Assembly: GCA_018883305.1 (NCBI GenBank)
Contig: VEQI01000082.1
Location: 1-10,724 of the forward strand
Source of the DNA: Limnohabitans sp.
Lineage (GTDB): Bacteria > Pseudomonadota > Gammaproteobacteria > Burkholderiales > Burkholderiaceae_C
Direction of reading: 5' to 3'
Length of the DNA stretch: 10,724 nucleotides
Positions 1-6,900 of this stretch are shown piece by piece. The notes beneath the pieces were generated by a model that worked only from the letters and a program-made list of their open reading frames with translations, was not told where the DNA came from and ran no database searches. How positions within the stretch are numbered: position 1 is the stretch's first letter; each line of letters opens with the position of its first letter. The position numbers and the translations under genes are program-made.

Positions 1-1
1 G

Positions 2-250
2 CCCTATGAGGCCTTGCAAGGCTGCGCGGCCTTGTTGATCGCCACGGAGTGGAAAGCCTTTCGAAGCCCGGACTTTGAACGCATGAAGCGCATGCTGCTT
101 GACCAGCGCATCTTTGATGGTCGCAACATGTACGAACCCGAGGTGATGCGCCAACACGGCATGGACTACCACGGTATTGGACGCATGGCCCGTGCCGAAG
201 AAAGTGCCCACACTTACTCGCCCAGCGCAGCAGACCTCTTGCGCGTGTGA
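2..250 (+). CDS. ugd: UDP-glucose 6-dehydrogenase, C-terminal fragment (5' end outside window)
   Basis: Ugd oxidises UDP-glucose to UDP-glucuronate with two NAD+ in the cytoplasm, supplying precursor for exopolysaccharide, LPS sugars and glucuronosyl lipids. Only the last ~82 codons are present; the reading frame is open at the window edge, entering as PYEALQGCAALLIATEW. Seen: ATEWKAFRSPDFERMK followed by IFDGRNMYEPEVMRQHGMDYHGIGR. This is the typical end of the UDP-binding C-terminal domain of the UDP-glucose/GDP-mannose dehydrogenase family, with the near-invariant TEW, FRSPDF and FDGRN blocks. The family usually ends soon after the YxxIGR block. Here about 20 further residues follow (ending SPSAADLLRV), and this tail overlaps the 3' end of the convergent lplT gene by 37 bp. 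The call is firm for the family; substrate (UDP-glucose rather than another UDP-sugar) is inferred from the whole-block similarity. Confidence 0.9.
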   Translation, partial: PYEALQGCAALLIATEWKAFRSPDFERMKRMLLDQRIFDGRNMYEPEVMRQHGMDYHGIGRMARAEESAHTYSPSAADLLRV

Positions 251-1452
251 TAGCGCCAGGCAATCAGCAGCATCCCGGCGCTGATCCAGGCGCCCAGCAC
301 GCTGCTGATGGTGAAGAATGACAGATCCAGCGCCATCAATCCGCTGTAGGCCAGCATCATGGCCATCACACTCAGATTTTCATTGAAGTTCTGGATGGCA
401 ATGGATTGACCAGCGGTCAGCAATTGACAGCCCCGGTGTTGCAGCAGGGCATTCATGGGCACCACAAAAAATCCACCGCAAGCCCCCACCAGCACCATCA
501 ACGCCAGAGCCACGCCCGGATGATGAATCCAATTCATGCATGGCAAGGAAATGCCCAGGACCAGCCCCATGGGCAATACCCGCCAAGCGCCTTCCAAAGA
601 GACCCAGCGCGCTGCCAGAAATGCACCACCCACCACGCCGACGGCCACGGCACCTTGCAAATAGGCCGCGCGGTCCAGACTCATGCCCAGATGCGACTGT
701 GACCACTGCAGCACCAACAGCTGCATGGTGGCGCTCACGCCCCAAAACAAGGTGGTGACCCCCAGCGACATGCCGGCCTCGGTATCGGACCACATGCGTT
801 GCAAGTGTTCTGTGGTTTGTCTTAGCAATGCCGCAGGATGCGCCATCACGCGTGGGTAGGTGGCTTGACTGCCTTGAATCCAGAGGTTGAGGATCGAGGC
901 CAGCACGTAACACAACACCGTGAACGCCAGTGAACCACAGAGCAAGGAGTGCGTGTTCAAGGCCGAGCGCAGGACCTGTGTCAGTGCGTTGAGCGTGAAC
1001 GTCTCGCTGATGAGAAATCCCCCCATCATGATGCCCAACACCGCCGCCCCCACCGTGCTGATCTCGATCCAGCCGTTGGCTTTCACCAATTGGCTGGCAG
1101 GCACCAGCTCGGTGATGAGACCGTATTTGGCGGGAGAGTACAGGGCGGCCCCCAATCCCACGATCATCATGGCCGGTATCACGGGCAGGCCCAGCAACAT
1201 GCCCAAGCAGCCCAGGGCTTTGATGCCATTGGCGACCAGCATGACACGAGGTTTGGGCCAGCGATCTGAAAGCACACCGGCCACGGGGGCGGTGAGCACG
1301 TAGAACGTGGTGAAGCTGAATTTGATGAGGGGGATCCACCATCCCGCTCCCCCTTGCTCCATGTGCAAGGCGATGGCCACCAGCAACAAAGCGTTGTCTG
1401 CCAGTCCCGAGACAAACTGGGCGGTGATCAGCCGATAAAAATTCGCACCCAT
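214..1452 (-). CDS. lplT: Lysophospholipid transporter LplT (MFS)
   Basis: LplT is an inner-membrane flippase of the major facilitator superfamily. It moves lysophosphatidylethanolamine, lysophosphatidylglycerol and related lysolipids to the cytoplasmic face for re-acylation by Aas. The 412-residue protein has the usual family length and about twelve hydrophobic segments. Diagnostic blocks: AQFVSGLADNALLL (res 11-24), LSDRWPKPRVMLVANGIKALG (61-81, MFS motif-A type) and GAALYSPAKYGLITELVP (101-118) followed by LVKANGWIE. These align closely with E. coli LplT from memory. The ATG at 1452 starts before the first helix; no strong Shine-Dalgarno precedes it, which fits translation coupled to the upstream corA-like gene that stops 19 bp earlier on the same strand. 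The acyltransferase partner aas, fused or adjacent in many bacteria, is not in this window. The last 37 bp overlap the ugd 3' end in antisense. Confidence 0.92.
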   Translation of the reverse strand: MGANFYRLITAQFVSGLADNALLLVAIALHMEQGGAGWWIPLIKFSFTTFYVLTAPVAGVLSDRWPKPRVMLVANGIKALGCLGMLLGLPVIPAMMIVGLGAALYSPAKYGLITELVPASQLVKANGWIEISTVGAAVLGIMMGGFLISETFTLNALTQVLRSALNTHSLLCGSLAFTVLCYVLASILNLWIQGSQATYPRVMAHPAALLRQTTEHLQRMWSDTEAGMSLGVTTLFWGVSATMQLLVLQWSQSHLGMSLDRAAYLQGAVAVGVVGGAFLAARWVSLEGAWRVLPMGLVLGISLPCMNWIHHPGVALALMVLVGACGGFFVVPMNALLQHRGCQLLTAGQSIAIQNFNENLSVMAMMLAYSGLMALDLSFFTISSVLGAWISAGMLLIAWRYHTRKRSAALGE

Positions 1453-1471
1453 GGTGGCGAGGCAATTCCGC

Positions 1472-2776
1472 TCAATGGGTCGGTCGGCGGTAAGAGCTCA
1501 GGGCGCGCTTGCGCTCCAGGAGACCCAGGACGCGGTAGGTGATCCATCCGATGAAGGCGGAGCACACCACGAAACCCCCATAGGCCAAGGGCCAGTCGAT
1601 ACCCTGGGTCATCATGGAAAATTCGGACATGCCGCCAATGCCTGCCAGAATGTTGATGGGCATGAACACCACACTGAAGATGGTGAGTTGATTCACCCGC
1701 TTGTTCTGGTTGATGTTGATGAAACCGATGGTGGAATCCATCAAAAAGTTGATCTTGTCAAACAGAAACGAGGTGTGGCTGTTGAGCGACTCGATGTTGC
1801 GCTGGATTTGTCGGCAATCCTGAATTTGGTTTTCAGACAGCAAACGTCCGCGCAACAAAAAATTCAAGGCACGTTGTGTGTCCAGGATGTTGCTGCGAAT
1901 GCGGCCATTGTGGTCCTCTTCCTCGGCTATGTCGGACAGAATGCCGGCGGCCATCTGGTCGCTGATGGATTCGCTCAACACGTGACGACCGACCTGGCCC
2001 AGCTTGCCATAGATATTTTCCAGCGCGTCCGCTGAACACTCCACATCCGCCGCATACAAATCGATCAGCACGTCCCAGGCGTCGTTCACATAGCCAGGTT
2101 GGTTGCGCGAGCGTTGCTTTTGCAGATCGAAGATGGGGAGTGGTTCACGCCGAATCGAAAACAGCATGCCATGATGAACCATGAACGCCACCGGCACGCT
2201 GCGTGCATGCTGTGCTTGAATTCCCAAAAAATTGGAATGGAGCATTAAGTCGTCATCATCGCTGACTTGAAATCGGGCGGTCACTTCTAGCTCGTTTTCG
2301 TCCAGCAGTTCAGGCAGCTTGACTTGAAACAGTGTTTCGATGAAGCGGCGCTCACCCAGGGTCACGTCGATCAGGTCCACCCAGACAGGCGCATGATTTT
2401 TCAAAACGGAAGAATCTTGCAATGACACAGAGACCAGTCGACCATTGCTGAGTTCATAGCATTGAATGCGCTGGTGATCAACGGCGGGTGATTCGAGATT
2501 CAGTTCCATGCGTCGTATCTCCGGCAGGCTCCATAACACCCGGTTGGCTTGTTCAGGAGGGATCAGTTGCCACAGGCGTTGTGCGCTGGGCGTATCAAGC
2601 GCACTCAGACACTGGGCGATTTGCTCCGCAGTGGTGAGCGTGATGTGGGATGCAAGCTCGGCGTCCTGCTGTCTTTGAAGTAGCGAAGAGGCCACTTCGT
2701 GCTTGTGCATGCTTTGGTGTTGCATCAAGCCATGAACCCGCCGCTGCTTGTTGATCACATCCAGCAATGAGTTCAT
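1472..2776 (-). CDS. CorA-superfamily divalent-metal transporter with MgtE_N-like N-terminus and GMS pore motif
   Basis: CorA proteins are homopentameric inner-membrane channels for Mg2+ (some for Co2+, Ni2+ or Zn2+). From the ATG at 2776 the protein has 434 residues. Residues ~45-90 (TTAEQIAQCLSAL, then LWQLIPPEQANRVLWSLPE) resemble the helical hairpin repeat of the MgtE N-terminal domain. Residues ~105-355 form the alpha/beta and long stalk-helix part of CorA. The two C-terminal membrane helices lie at ~364-381 and ~396-417, with a short basic tail. The loop after the first helix reads AGIGGMSEFS (378-387), whereas canonical CorA has YGMN and ZntB has GIN. The longest frame opens at 2908 and would add 44 residues, but these look non-coding and homologs seem to begin near MNSLL. 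An ATG at 2848 is the third option. None has an ideal Shine-Dalgarno. The gene lies 19 bp upstream of lplT, probably one transcript. Family firm; ion specificity unknown. Confidence 0.88.
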   Translation of the reverse strand: MNSLLDVINKQRRVHGLMQHQSMHKHEVASSLLQRQQDAELASHITLTTAEQIAQCLSALDTPSAQRLWQLIPPEQANRVLWSLPEIRRMELNLESPAVDHQRIQCYELSNGRLVSVSLQDSSVLKNHAPVWVDLIDVTLGERRFIETLFQVKLPELLDENELEVTARFQVSDDDDLMLHSNFLGIQAQHARSVPVAFMVHHGMLFSIRREPLPIFDLQKQRSRNQPGYVNDAWDVLIDLYAADVECSADALENIYGKLGQVGRHVLSESISDQMAAGILSDIAEEEDHNGRIRSNILDTQRALNFLLRGRLLSENQIQDCRQIQRNIESLNSHTSFLFDKINFLMDSTIGFININQNKRVNQLTIFSVVFMPINILAGIGGMSEFSMMTQGIDWPLAYGGFVVCSAFIGWITYRVLGLLERKRALSSYRRPTH

Positions 2777-2915
2777 GGGGTGAGGGGCATGCGGCCTGTC
2801 AGCAGGGGTGCCCGGGCAGTGCCCGGCAAGAGGCGTCATCGTAGTCATGATTGGTGACGATCGCGTGACAAAACCCGGTTGAACAGGGCGGTGTCGCAAT
2901 TCATCCATCTTTCAT
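2777..2915 (-). promoter_or_regulatory. Candidate translated leader of the corA-like gene
   Basis: Between the good Shine-Dalgarno GAGGA (minus strand, 2926-2922) and the preferred start at 2776 lie two tiny ORFs. The first, ATG at 2915, 7 nt after GAGGA, reads MKDG and stops (2901-2903). The second, ATG at 2904, reads MNCDTALFNRVLSRDRHQS; its TGA overlaps a further in-frame corA ATG at 2848 as ATGA. A GC-rich hairpin (CCGGG, loop CACTG, CCCGG on the minus strand, about 2812-2826) follows, within an 11-bp near-tandem repeat of GTGCCCGG (2808-2815 and 2819-2826). Known from Salmonella: corA has a leader ORF, corL, that controls Rho-dependent termination. By analogy this could be a regulatory leader, but it may equally be the ordinary N-terminus of a longer CorA protein. 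Confidence 0.35.
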
Positions 2916-2930
2916 GTTGAGTTCCTCAAA

Positions 2931-2982
2931 CTGTCACGATTGACACGTAAATTCAGCGCATGAATTCCCTATGCTGAAGGAG
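2931..2982 (+). promoter_or_regulatory. Candidate promoter and ribosome binding site of the plcP-like gene
   Basis: A PhoB-type half-site CTGTCAC (2931-2937) lies exactly 10 nt before TAAATT (2948-2953), the same spacing as half-site to -10 at E. coli phoA. The second half-site expected 11 bp upstream (2920-2926) is poor, so only half a Pho box is visible. A consensus -35 TTGACA (2940-2945) overlaps it but has only a weak -10 (TGAATT, 15 nt spacing). The stretch also contains the inverted repeat TGTCA-N4-TGACA (2932-2945). AAGGAG at 2977-2982, 4 nt before the ATG at 2987, is a strong Shine-Dalgarno and fixes that start. The minus-strand promoter of the corA-like gene must share this 70-bp gap. 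Confidence 0.4.
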
Positions 2983-2986
2983 TGAG

Positions 2987-3844
2987 ATGCATTACAAAGC
3001 CGTATTCATCTCGGATATTCATCTGGGTACGCCCGGCTGCCAGGCAGACGCCTTGCTGGAGTTCCTCAAGCGCGACACCTGCGACCAGCTCTACCTGGTG
3101 GGGGACATCATTGACGGCTGGGCCTTGCGTCGACGCTGGTACTGGCCTCAGGCGCATAACGATGTCATTCAAAAATTGTTGCGCAAGGCCCGCAAGGGTT
3201 GTCAGGTCATCTATGTGCCGGGCAATCACGATGAGTTTGCGCGTCAATTTGTGAATCACCACTTTGGCGGCATCGAGGTTCTGGAAGAAGCCGTGCATCT
3301 CACCGTCGATGGGCGCAAGCTGTGGATCATTCACGGCGATTATTTCGATGCGGTGGTTCGGTGTGCCAAATGGCTGGCCTACCTGGGGGACCATGCCTAT
3401 GAGCTGGCGCTCAAGCTCAATCGTTATCTCAATCGGTTCCGCGCACGCCTGGGGTTGCCGTACTGGTCGTTATCCGCCTATCTCAAGATGCGTGTCAAAA
3501 AGGCGTTGAACTACGTCACCGACTTCGAACGAGCGGTGGCGCATGAAGCCCAACGAAGAGGTTTCCAAGGTGTGGTGTGCGGACATATCCACCACCCAGA
3601 AATACGTGACATCGATGGCGTGACCTATTTCAACGATGGCGACTGGGTGGAGAGTCTCAGCGCCCTGGTTGAACATGTGGATGGACGTTTTGAGCTCATT
3701 GCCTGGCCACGCATTGTGCCGCTGGCGCCGTCTCTCCAGGTGTCTTTGCCCGCGCCAACCGGATTGCCACAGCCCATGCCCATGCCACAACCCGCCACGC
3801 GTGAATCCACGCCGGCTTCCATGGACGTGTCGGGGCACCGATGA
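2987..3844 (+). CDS. Calcineurin-like metallophosphoesterase, PlcP/LpxH-like
   Basis: Metal-dependent phosphoesterase of 285 residues. Seen in order: SDIHLG with D10 and H12, GDIIDGW with D40, PGNHDE with N80 and H81, HGD with H116, and GHIHHPE with H200 and H202, the full set of dinuclear metal ligands of the calcineurin-like fold. Automatic annotation would probably say UDP-2,3-diacylglucosamine diphosphatase (LpxH), but classical LpxH carries GNRDF and HGHTHRP, not GNHDE and GHIHHPE. The sequence instead resembles the PlcP group, a cytoplasmic phospholipase C that removes phosphate head groups from phospholipids to give diacylglycerol under phosphate starvation (known from Sinorhizobium meliloti and marine bacteria). 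The ATGA overlap with a GT4 glycosyltransferase supports this. Residues ~245-285 are a Pro-rich, low-complexity tail beyond the domain. Fold certain; PlcP role inferred from motifs and context. Confidence 0.85.
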   Translation: MHYKAVFISDIHLGTPGCQADALLEFLKRDTCDQLYLVGDIIDGWALRRRWYWPQAHNDVIQKLLRKARKGCQVIYVPGNHDEFARQFVNHHFGGIEVLEEAVHLTVDGRKLWIIHGDYFDAVVRCAKWLAYLGDHAYELALKLNRYLNRFRARLGLPYWSLSAYLKMRVKKALNYVTDFERAVAHEAQRRGFQGVVCGHIHHPEIRDIDGVTYFNDGDWVESLSALVEHVDGRFELIAWPRIVPLAPSLQVSLPAPTGLPQPMPMPQPATRESTPASMDVSGHR

Positions 3845-4896
3845 AAATCGCGCTCATCACGGATGCATGGCGCCCACAGGTCAATGGGGTGGTGACCACG
3901 CTGGTGGAGTTGGTGGATCATTTGCAAGCGGCCGGCCATGAAGTGCTGGTTATTCATCCGGGCATGTTCGACACACGTCCTTGCCCTGGCTATTCGGAAA
4001 TTCGTTTGGCGCGACGTCCCGGCCGTGCCTTGGGGTTGCTGTTGCAAAGTTTTGACCCGCAAGCCATTCACCTGGCGACCGAGGGGCCGTTGGGTTGGGC
4101 AGGGCGTCGTTATTGCTTGCGACATCGGCTCGCCTTCACCACGGCCTTTCATACCCGATTCCCCGAAATTTTGCAGGCAGCCGCCAGGGTGCCGCTGATG
4201 CTGGGCTATGCCCTCTTTCGATGGTTTCATTCGCGCTCACATGGGGTGATGGTGCCCACACTGGCTGTGCGTCAATTGCTGCAGGCGCGTCGGTTCACTC
4301 GGCTGCGTGCCTGGACCCATGGTGTGGACGAGCAGTTGTTTGCATATCGTTCGCTGGTACAGATGCATCCCACGTTTGCCGGACTCAAGCGGCCGATTGC
4401 CTTGTATGTGGGTCGCATTTCTTACGAAAAAAACATCCAGGCTTTCATTGACATGCCCTGGCATGGCAGCAAAGTGATTTGCGGCGTGGGTCCCCTGGAG
4501 GCCTCTTTGCGCCGGGAGTGTGCCGATCTGCTCTGGATGGGGTTGGTTTCACGTCCCGAACTGGCGCGCTTGTATGCGGCATCGGATGTGTTTGTGTTTC
4601 CCAGCCGACACGAGACCTTTGGTCTGGTGATGCTGGAGGCCATGGCATGCGGCACCCCAGTGGCGGCTTTCCCGGTGGATGGTCCCTGGGAGGTTTTGGG
4701 TGTGGAGGGCGATGATCCGGCCACGGCGAAGGGGGGCATATTGTCGGACGATCTGGCGCAGGCTGCGCAGCAGGCGTTGCGCGTTCCTCGGTCTGAGGCA
4801 CGTGCACAATCCGAACGCTTCAGTTGGGCCGAGGCGACAAGCCAATTCGTCGCTCACCTCGTCCCCACGCGAGGTGAGACACTGCCTGAACGCTGA
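3841..4896 (+). CDS. GT4-family glycosyltransferase, candidate diacylglycerol glycosyltransferase (Agt-like)
   Basis: Retaining GT-B glycosyltransferase of 351 residues. The N-terminal acceptor half opens with MKIALITDAWRPQVNGVVTT, whose NGVVTT glycine loop is typical of the group containing MgtA mannosyltransferase, SqdX and bacterial glycolipid synthases. The donor half shows YVGRISYEKN (189-198) and the E-x7-E motif, E258 and E266, in ETFGLVMLEAMACGTPV. No signal peptide or membrane helix is seen, so it is probably a peripheral inner-membrane enzyme. Its ATG overlaps the TGA of the phosphoesterase gene (ATGA at 3841-3844), implying coupled translation and a joint pathway. If the partner is PlcP, this would glycosylate the diacylglycerol produced, making glycolipids that replace phospholipids. 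Donor sugar cannot be read from the sequence: UDP-glucose, UDP-glucuronate and GDP-mannose are all possible. Family certain, acceptor inferred. Confidence 0.85.
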   Translation: MKIALITDAWRPQVNGVVTTLVELVDHLQAAGHEVLVIHPGMFDTRPCPGYSEIRLARRPGRALGLLLQSFDPQAIHLATEGPLGWAGRRYCLRHRLAFTTAFHTRFPEILQAAARVPLMLGYALFRWFHSRSHGVMVPTLAVRQLLQARRFTRLRAWTHGVDEQLFAYRSLVQMHPTFAGLKRPIALYVGRISYEKNIQAFIDMPWHGSKVICGVGPLEASLRRECADLLWMGLVSRPELARLYAASDVFVFPSRHETFGLVMLEAMACGTPVAAFPVDGPWEVLGVEGDDPATAKGGILSDDLAQAAQQALRVPRSEARAQSERFSWAEATSQFVAHLVPTRGETLPER

Positions 4897-4911
4897 GGTG
4901 CTGCGCGCCTC
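4853..4911. other. Hairpins between the GT4 and phoX 3' ends
   Basis: A perfect 9-bp inverted repeat, CTCACCTCG (4853-4861) and CGAGGTGAG (4870-4878) with an 8-nt loop, lies in the last codons of the glycosyltransferase gene. A second, weaker stem, GAGGTG (4895-4900) with CGCCTC (4906-4911), follows just past the stop codon. GAGGTG in the second could also pair with CACCTC of the first, so the two are mutually exclusive options. Neither is followed by a T-run on either strand, so they are not standard intrinsic terminators, but they sit in the 44-bp gap where two convergent transcripts end and may protect 3' ends or slow polymerase. Confidence 0.45.
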
Positions 4912-4940
4912 GGGGCATCCGTCCATGTTGTGTCGGGCGC

Positions 4941-6848
4941 TCAGGTGCCAACCACTCCGCCATCAATTTTGCGAATAGCCAAGGTGGCTGAGCGCGGCCG
5001 TCCATCTGCGCGGAAATCGGGCCAGTTGGAGTATTTGCGTGGCTGAGCAGGGTCACTGCGCTCGCTGGGACTCTCGCCCGGATGCTGGATGTTGACAAAC
5101 ACCGTGGTGCCGTCCGGCGTGCCGGTCATGCCCGTGATTTCGCAACCGGCTGGTCCCACCAGGAAGCGGCGGACTTCGCCCGAGCGCGGATCCACGGCCA
5201 ACAGGGCGTTATGCCCCAGTCCACTCATCTCGCCCTTGGCCAGGGTGCTGCTGGCGATGTCGGTCTGAATCCAGAGCACGCCTCGCGAATCCACCCACAG
5301 GCCATCCGGACAAGCAAAGGCATCGCCACGAATATTGCCTTGTGCTTGCGCACGCGATTGCTGGGGATCTCCGGCCAGCACCAGGTGATTCCACTCAAAA
5401 CGGGTGGCATCAAAGTCGCCAGTCTCTTTCCAGCGGATGATGTGCCCCATGCTGTTGTTGGCGCGGGGATTGGCGGCATCCACGCCCGGTGCATCCCCCA
5501 CGCCTCGGTTGGAGTTGTTGGTGAGGGTGACGTAGACCCAACCTTGCGGGTCAACCTCGATCCACTCGGGGCGGTCCATCTTGGTGGCGCCCAACAGGTC
5601 GGAGGCCTGACGGCTCTTGATCAGGACATCGCCAGCGTCCTGGAAGCCGTGGGCCGCGTCAAGGGAATGAGCGCCGTGTATCAGCGGCAGCCATTGCCCG
5701 CGACCATTGGCGTCAAAGCGCGCCACATACAAAGTGCCGTGATCCAGCAGATGCTGATTGGCTTTGGCGCCTCCAGGTTGCACACGATCCCGACTGACAA
5801 ACTTGTAGATGTACTCGAAGCGAGCGTCCTCGCCTGAATACACCACCGCGCGTCCCTCCTTGGTCAGCACGATCCGTGCGGCCTCATGCGCGGCACGCCC
5901 CAGCGCCGTTCGCTTGACAGGCACTGAACTCGGGTCTTGCGGGTCGATCTCCACCATCCAGCCAAAACGGTTGGGCTCATGTGGGTTGCGCGTGGCATCG
6001 AAGCGGGCATCGTGCTCATGCCAGCGGTAACCGGCGCCACCGCGCTTGAGTCCCCAACGCTTGCCATGGGCATCGGGTTGTGCAGGTCCATCGAAATAGC
6101 CGATGAAGTTTTCCTCACAGGTCAGCACCGTGCCCCAAGGGGTGATGCCGCTGCCGCAGTTGTTGAGGGTACCCAGCGGTGTCAAGCCACGCGGATCTGC
6201 CGCCGTGCGCAGCAGGGGGTGTCCTGCAGCGGGTCCAGCAAAGCGCATGGGTGTGTTGGCGGTGATGCGTCGCGCATACGGGGAGGGGCGTACTGCTTGC
6301 CAACGACCCTCTTGAAAGGCCACCTCGACAATGCTCAGGCCATGCGCAGCCTGGGATTTGCGGACTTTTTCAAGCGACCAGGTCGTCATGCCATCACGGT
6401 GCAGTAGCCCGTCGTCGGTGTATTCATGGTTGATGATTAGCAAACCTGTCCCGAGTGCGGGTAACGGCAGAAACTGAATGCCGTCATGGTGCATGCCCAG
6501 TTGGGCCGCTTGTTCTGCCGCTGAGTTGGACGCGTCCCAGCGAAAGGCGGGCGCTTCGCCAGACAACCCGACCGGTTCACCCCAAGGTACCAGCACTTGG
6601 GCCACATAGCCCTCGGGCAAAGTGACTTGATCCAGGGTGTTGACCGCCACGGATTTGAAACCGATGGCGGTGCTTGTCCCTTGACCGGGCGTGGCGCAGG
6701 CACTCAATCCCAAGCCGGCCAGCAGTTGAACTCCCAGTGCCCCCAAGCCACCCCCAAGCACCTGGCGCCGTGAAGGCGAGGAAATACGGTGAATGTCTGG
6801 ATTGGTGGAATCGTTGCTGTCTTCCATGTCGGGAAATGGGGTGGTCAT
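4941..6848 (-). CDS. phoX: Alkaline phosphatase PhoX, Tat-exported
   Basis: PhoX releases phosphate from organic phosphoesters outside the cytoplasm, using an Fe3+/Ca2+ cofactor. From the ATG at 6848 the protein has 635 residues, the normal family size. Seen: twin-arginine signal SRRQVLGGGLG (RR at 27-28) with hydrophobic stretch to ~50; IINHEYTDDG (138-147); NNCGSG (229-234) and CEENFIGYFDG (244-254), the cofactor-binding core; YSGEDARFEYIYKFVS (337-352); MDRPEWIEVDPQG (424-436); ACPDGLWVD and GVLWIQTD (512-530); and GCEITGMTGTPDG (568-580). The frame stays open to 7205, but that extension runs through the divergent promoter region and into ppk, so it is rejected; ATG at 6827 is a second possible start. 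Neither has a clear Shine-Dalgarno. L48-S49-A50-C51 after the signal also fits a lipobox. The gene is divergent from ppk and convergent with the glycosyltransferase; PhoB control is likely for the family. Confidence 0.94.
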   Translation of the reverse strand: MTTPFPDMEDSNDSTNPDIHRISSPSRRQVLGGGLGALGVQLLAGLGLSACATPGQGTSTAIGFKSVAVNTLDQVTLPEGYVAQVLVPWGEPVGLSGEAPAFRWDASNSAAEQAAQLGMHHDGIQFLPLPALGTGLLIINHEYTDDGLLHRDGMTTWSLEKVRKSQAAHGLSIVEVAFQEGRWQAVRPSPYARRITANTPMRFAGPAAGHPLLRTAADPRGLTPLGTLNNCGSGITPWGTVLTCEENFIGYFDGPAQPDAHGKRWGLKRGGAGYRWHEHDARFDATRNPHEPNRFGWMVEIDPQDPSSVPVKRTALGRAAHEAARIVLTKEGRAVVYSGEDARFEYIYKFVSRDRVQPGGAKANQHLLDHGTLYVARFDANGRGQWLPLIHGAHSLDAAHGFQDAGDVLIKSRQASDLLGATKMDRPEWIEVDPQGWVYVTLTNNSNRGVGDAPGVDAANPRANNSMGHIIRWKETGDFDATRFEWNHLVLAGDPQQSRAQAQGNIRGDAFACPDGLWVDSRGVLWIQTDIASSTLAKGEMSGLGHNALLAVDPRSGEVRRFLVGPAGCEITGMTGTPDGTTVFVNIQHPGESPSERSDPAQPRKYSNWPDFRADGRPRSATLAIRKIDGGVVGT

Positions 6849-6900
6849 AGGAATGGGACGTCGCGTGAAATGAAAACAAAAGTGGTGAGACTCTAGATCT

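Noticed and set aside
380..1465. 361-codon open frame on the minus strand in another frame of lplT
   Set aside because: Gly/His/Arg-rich composition, no membrane pattern, and overlap with the clear LplT frame on the same strand.
2931..2946. LexA-like box CTGT-N8-ACAC
   Set aside because: One mismatch from CTGT-N8-ACAG, but the centre is not AT-rich and the flanking genes are not SOS genes; chance or the TGTCA repeat explains it.
2987..3844. Naming the phosphoesterase lpxH
   Set aside because: Metal-site motifs are GNHDE and GHIHHPE, not GNRDF and HGHTHRP, and the gene is coupled to a glycosyltransferase. LpxH remains a weaker alternative.
4853..4878. Intrinsic terminator for the plcP-agt transcript
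   Set aside because: The stem is strong, but it lies inside coding sequence and no T-run follows on either strand.
5082..5837. 251-codon plus-strand frame opposite phoX
   Set aside because: Antisense shadow of phoX, without family motifs or a credible ribosome site.
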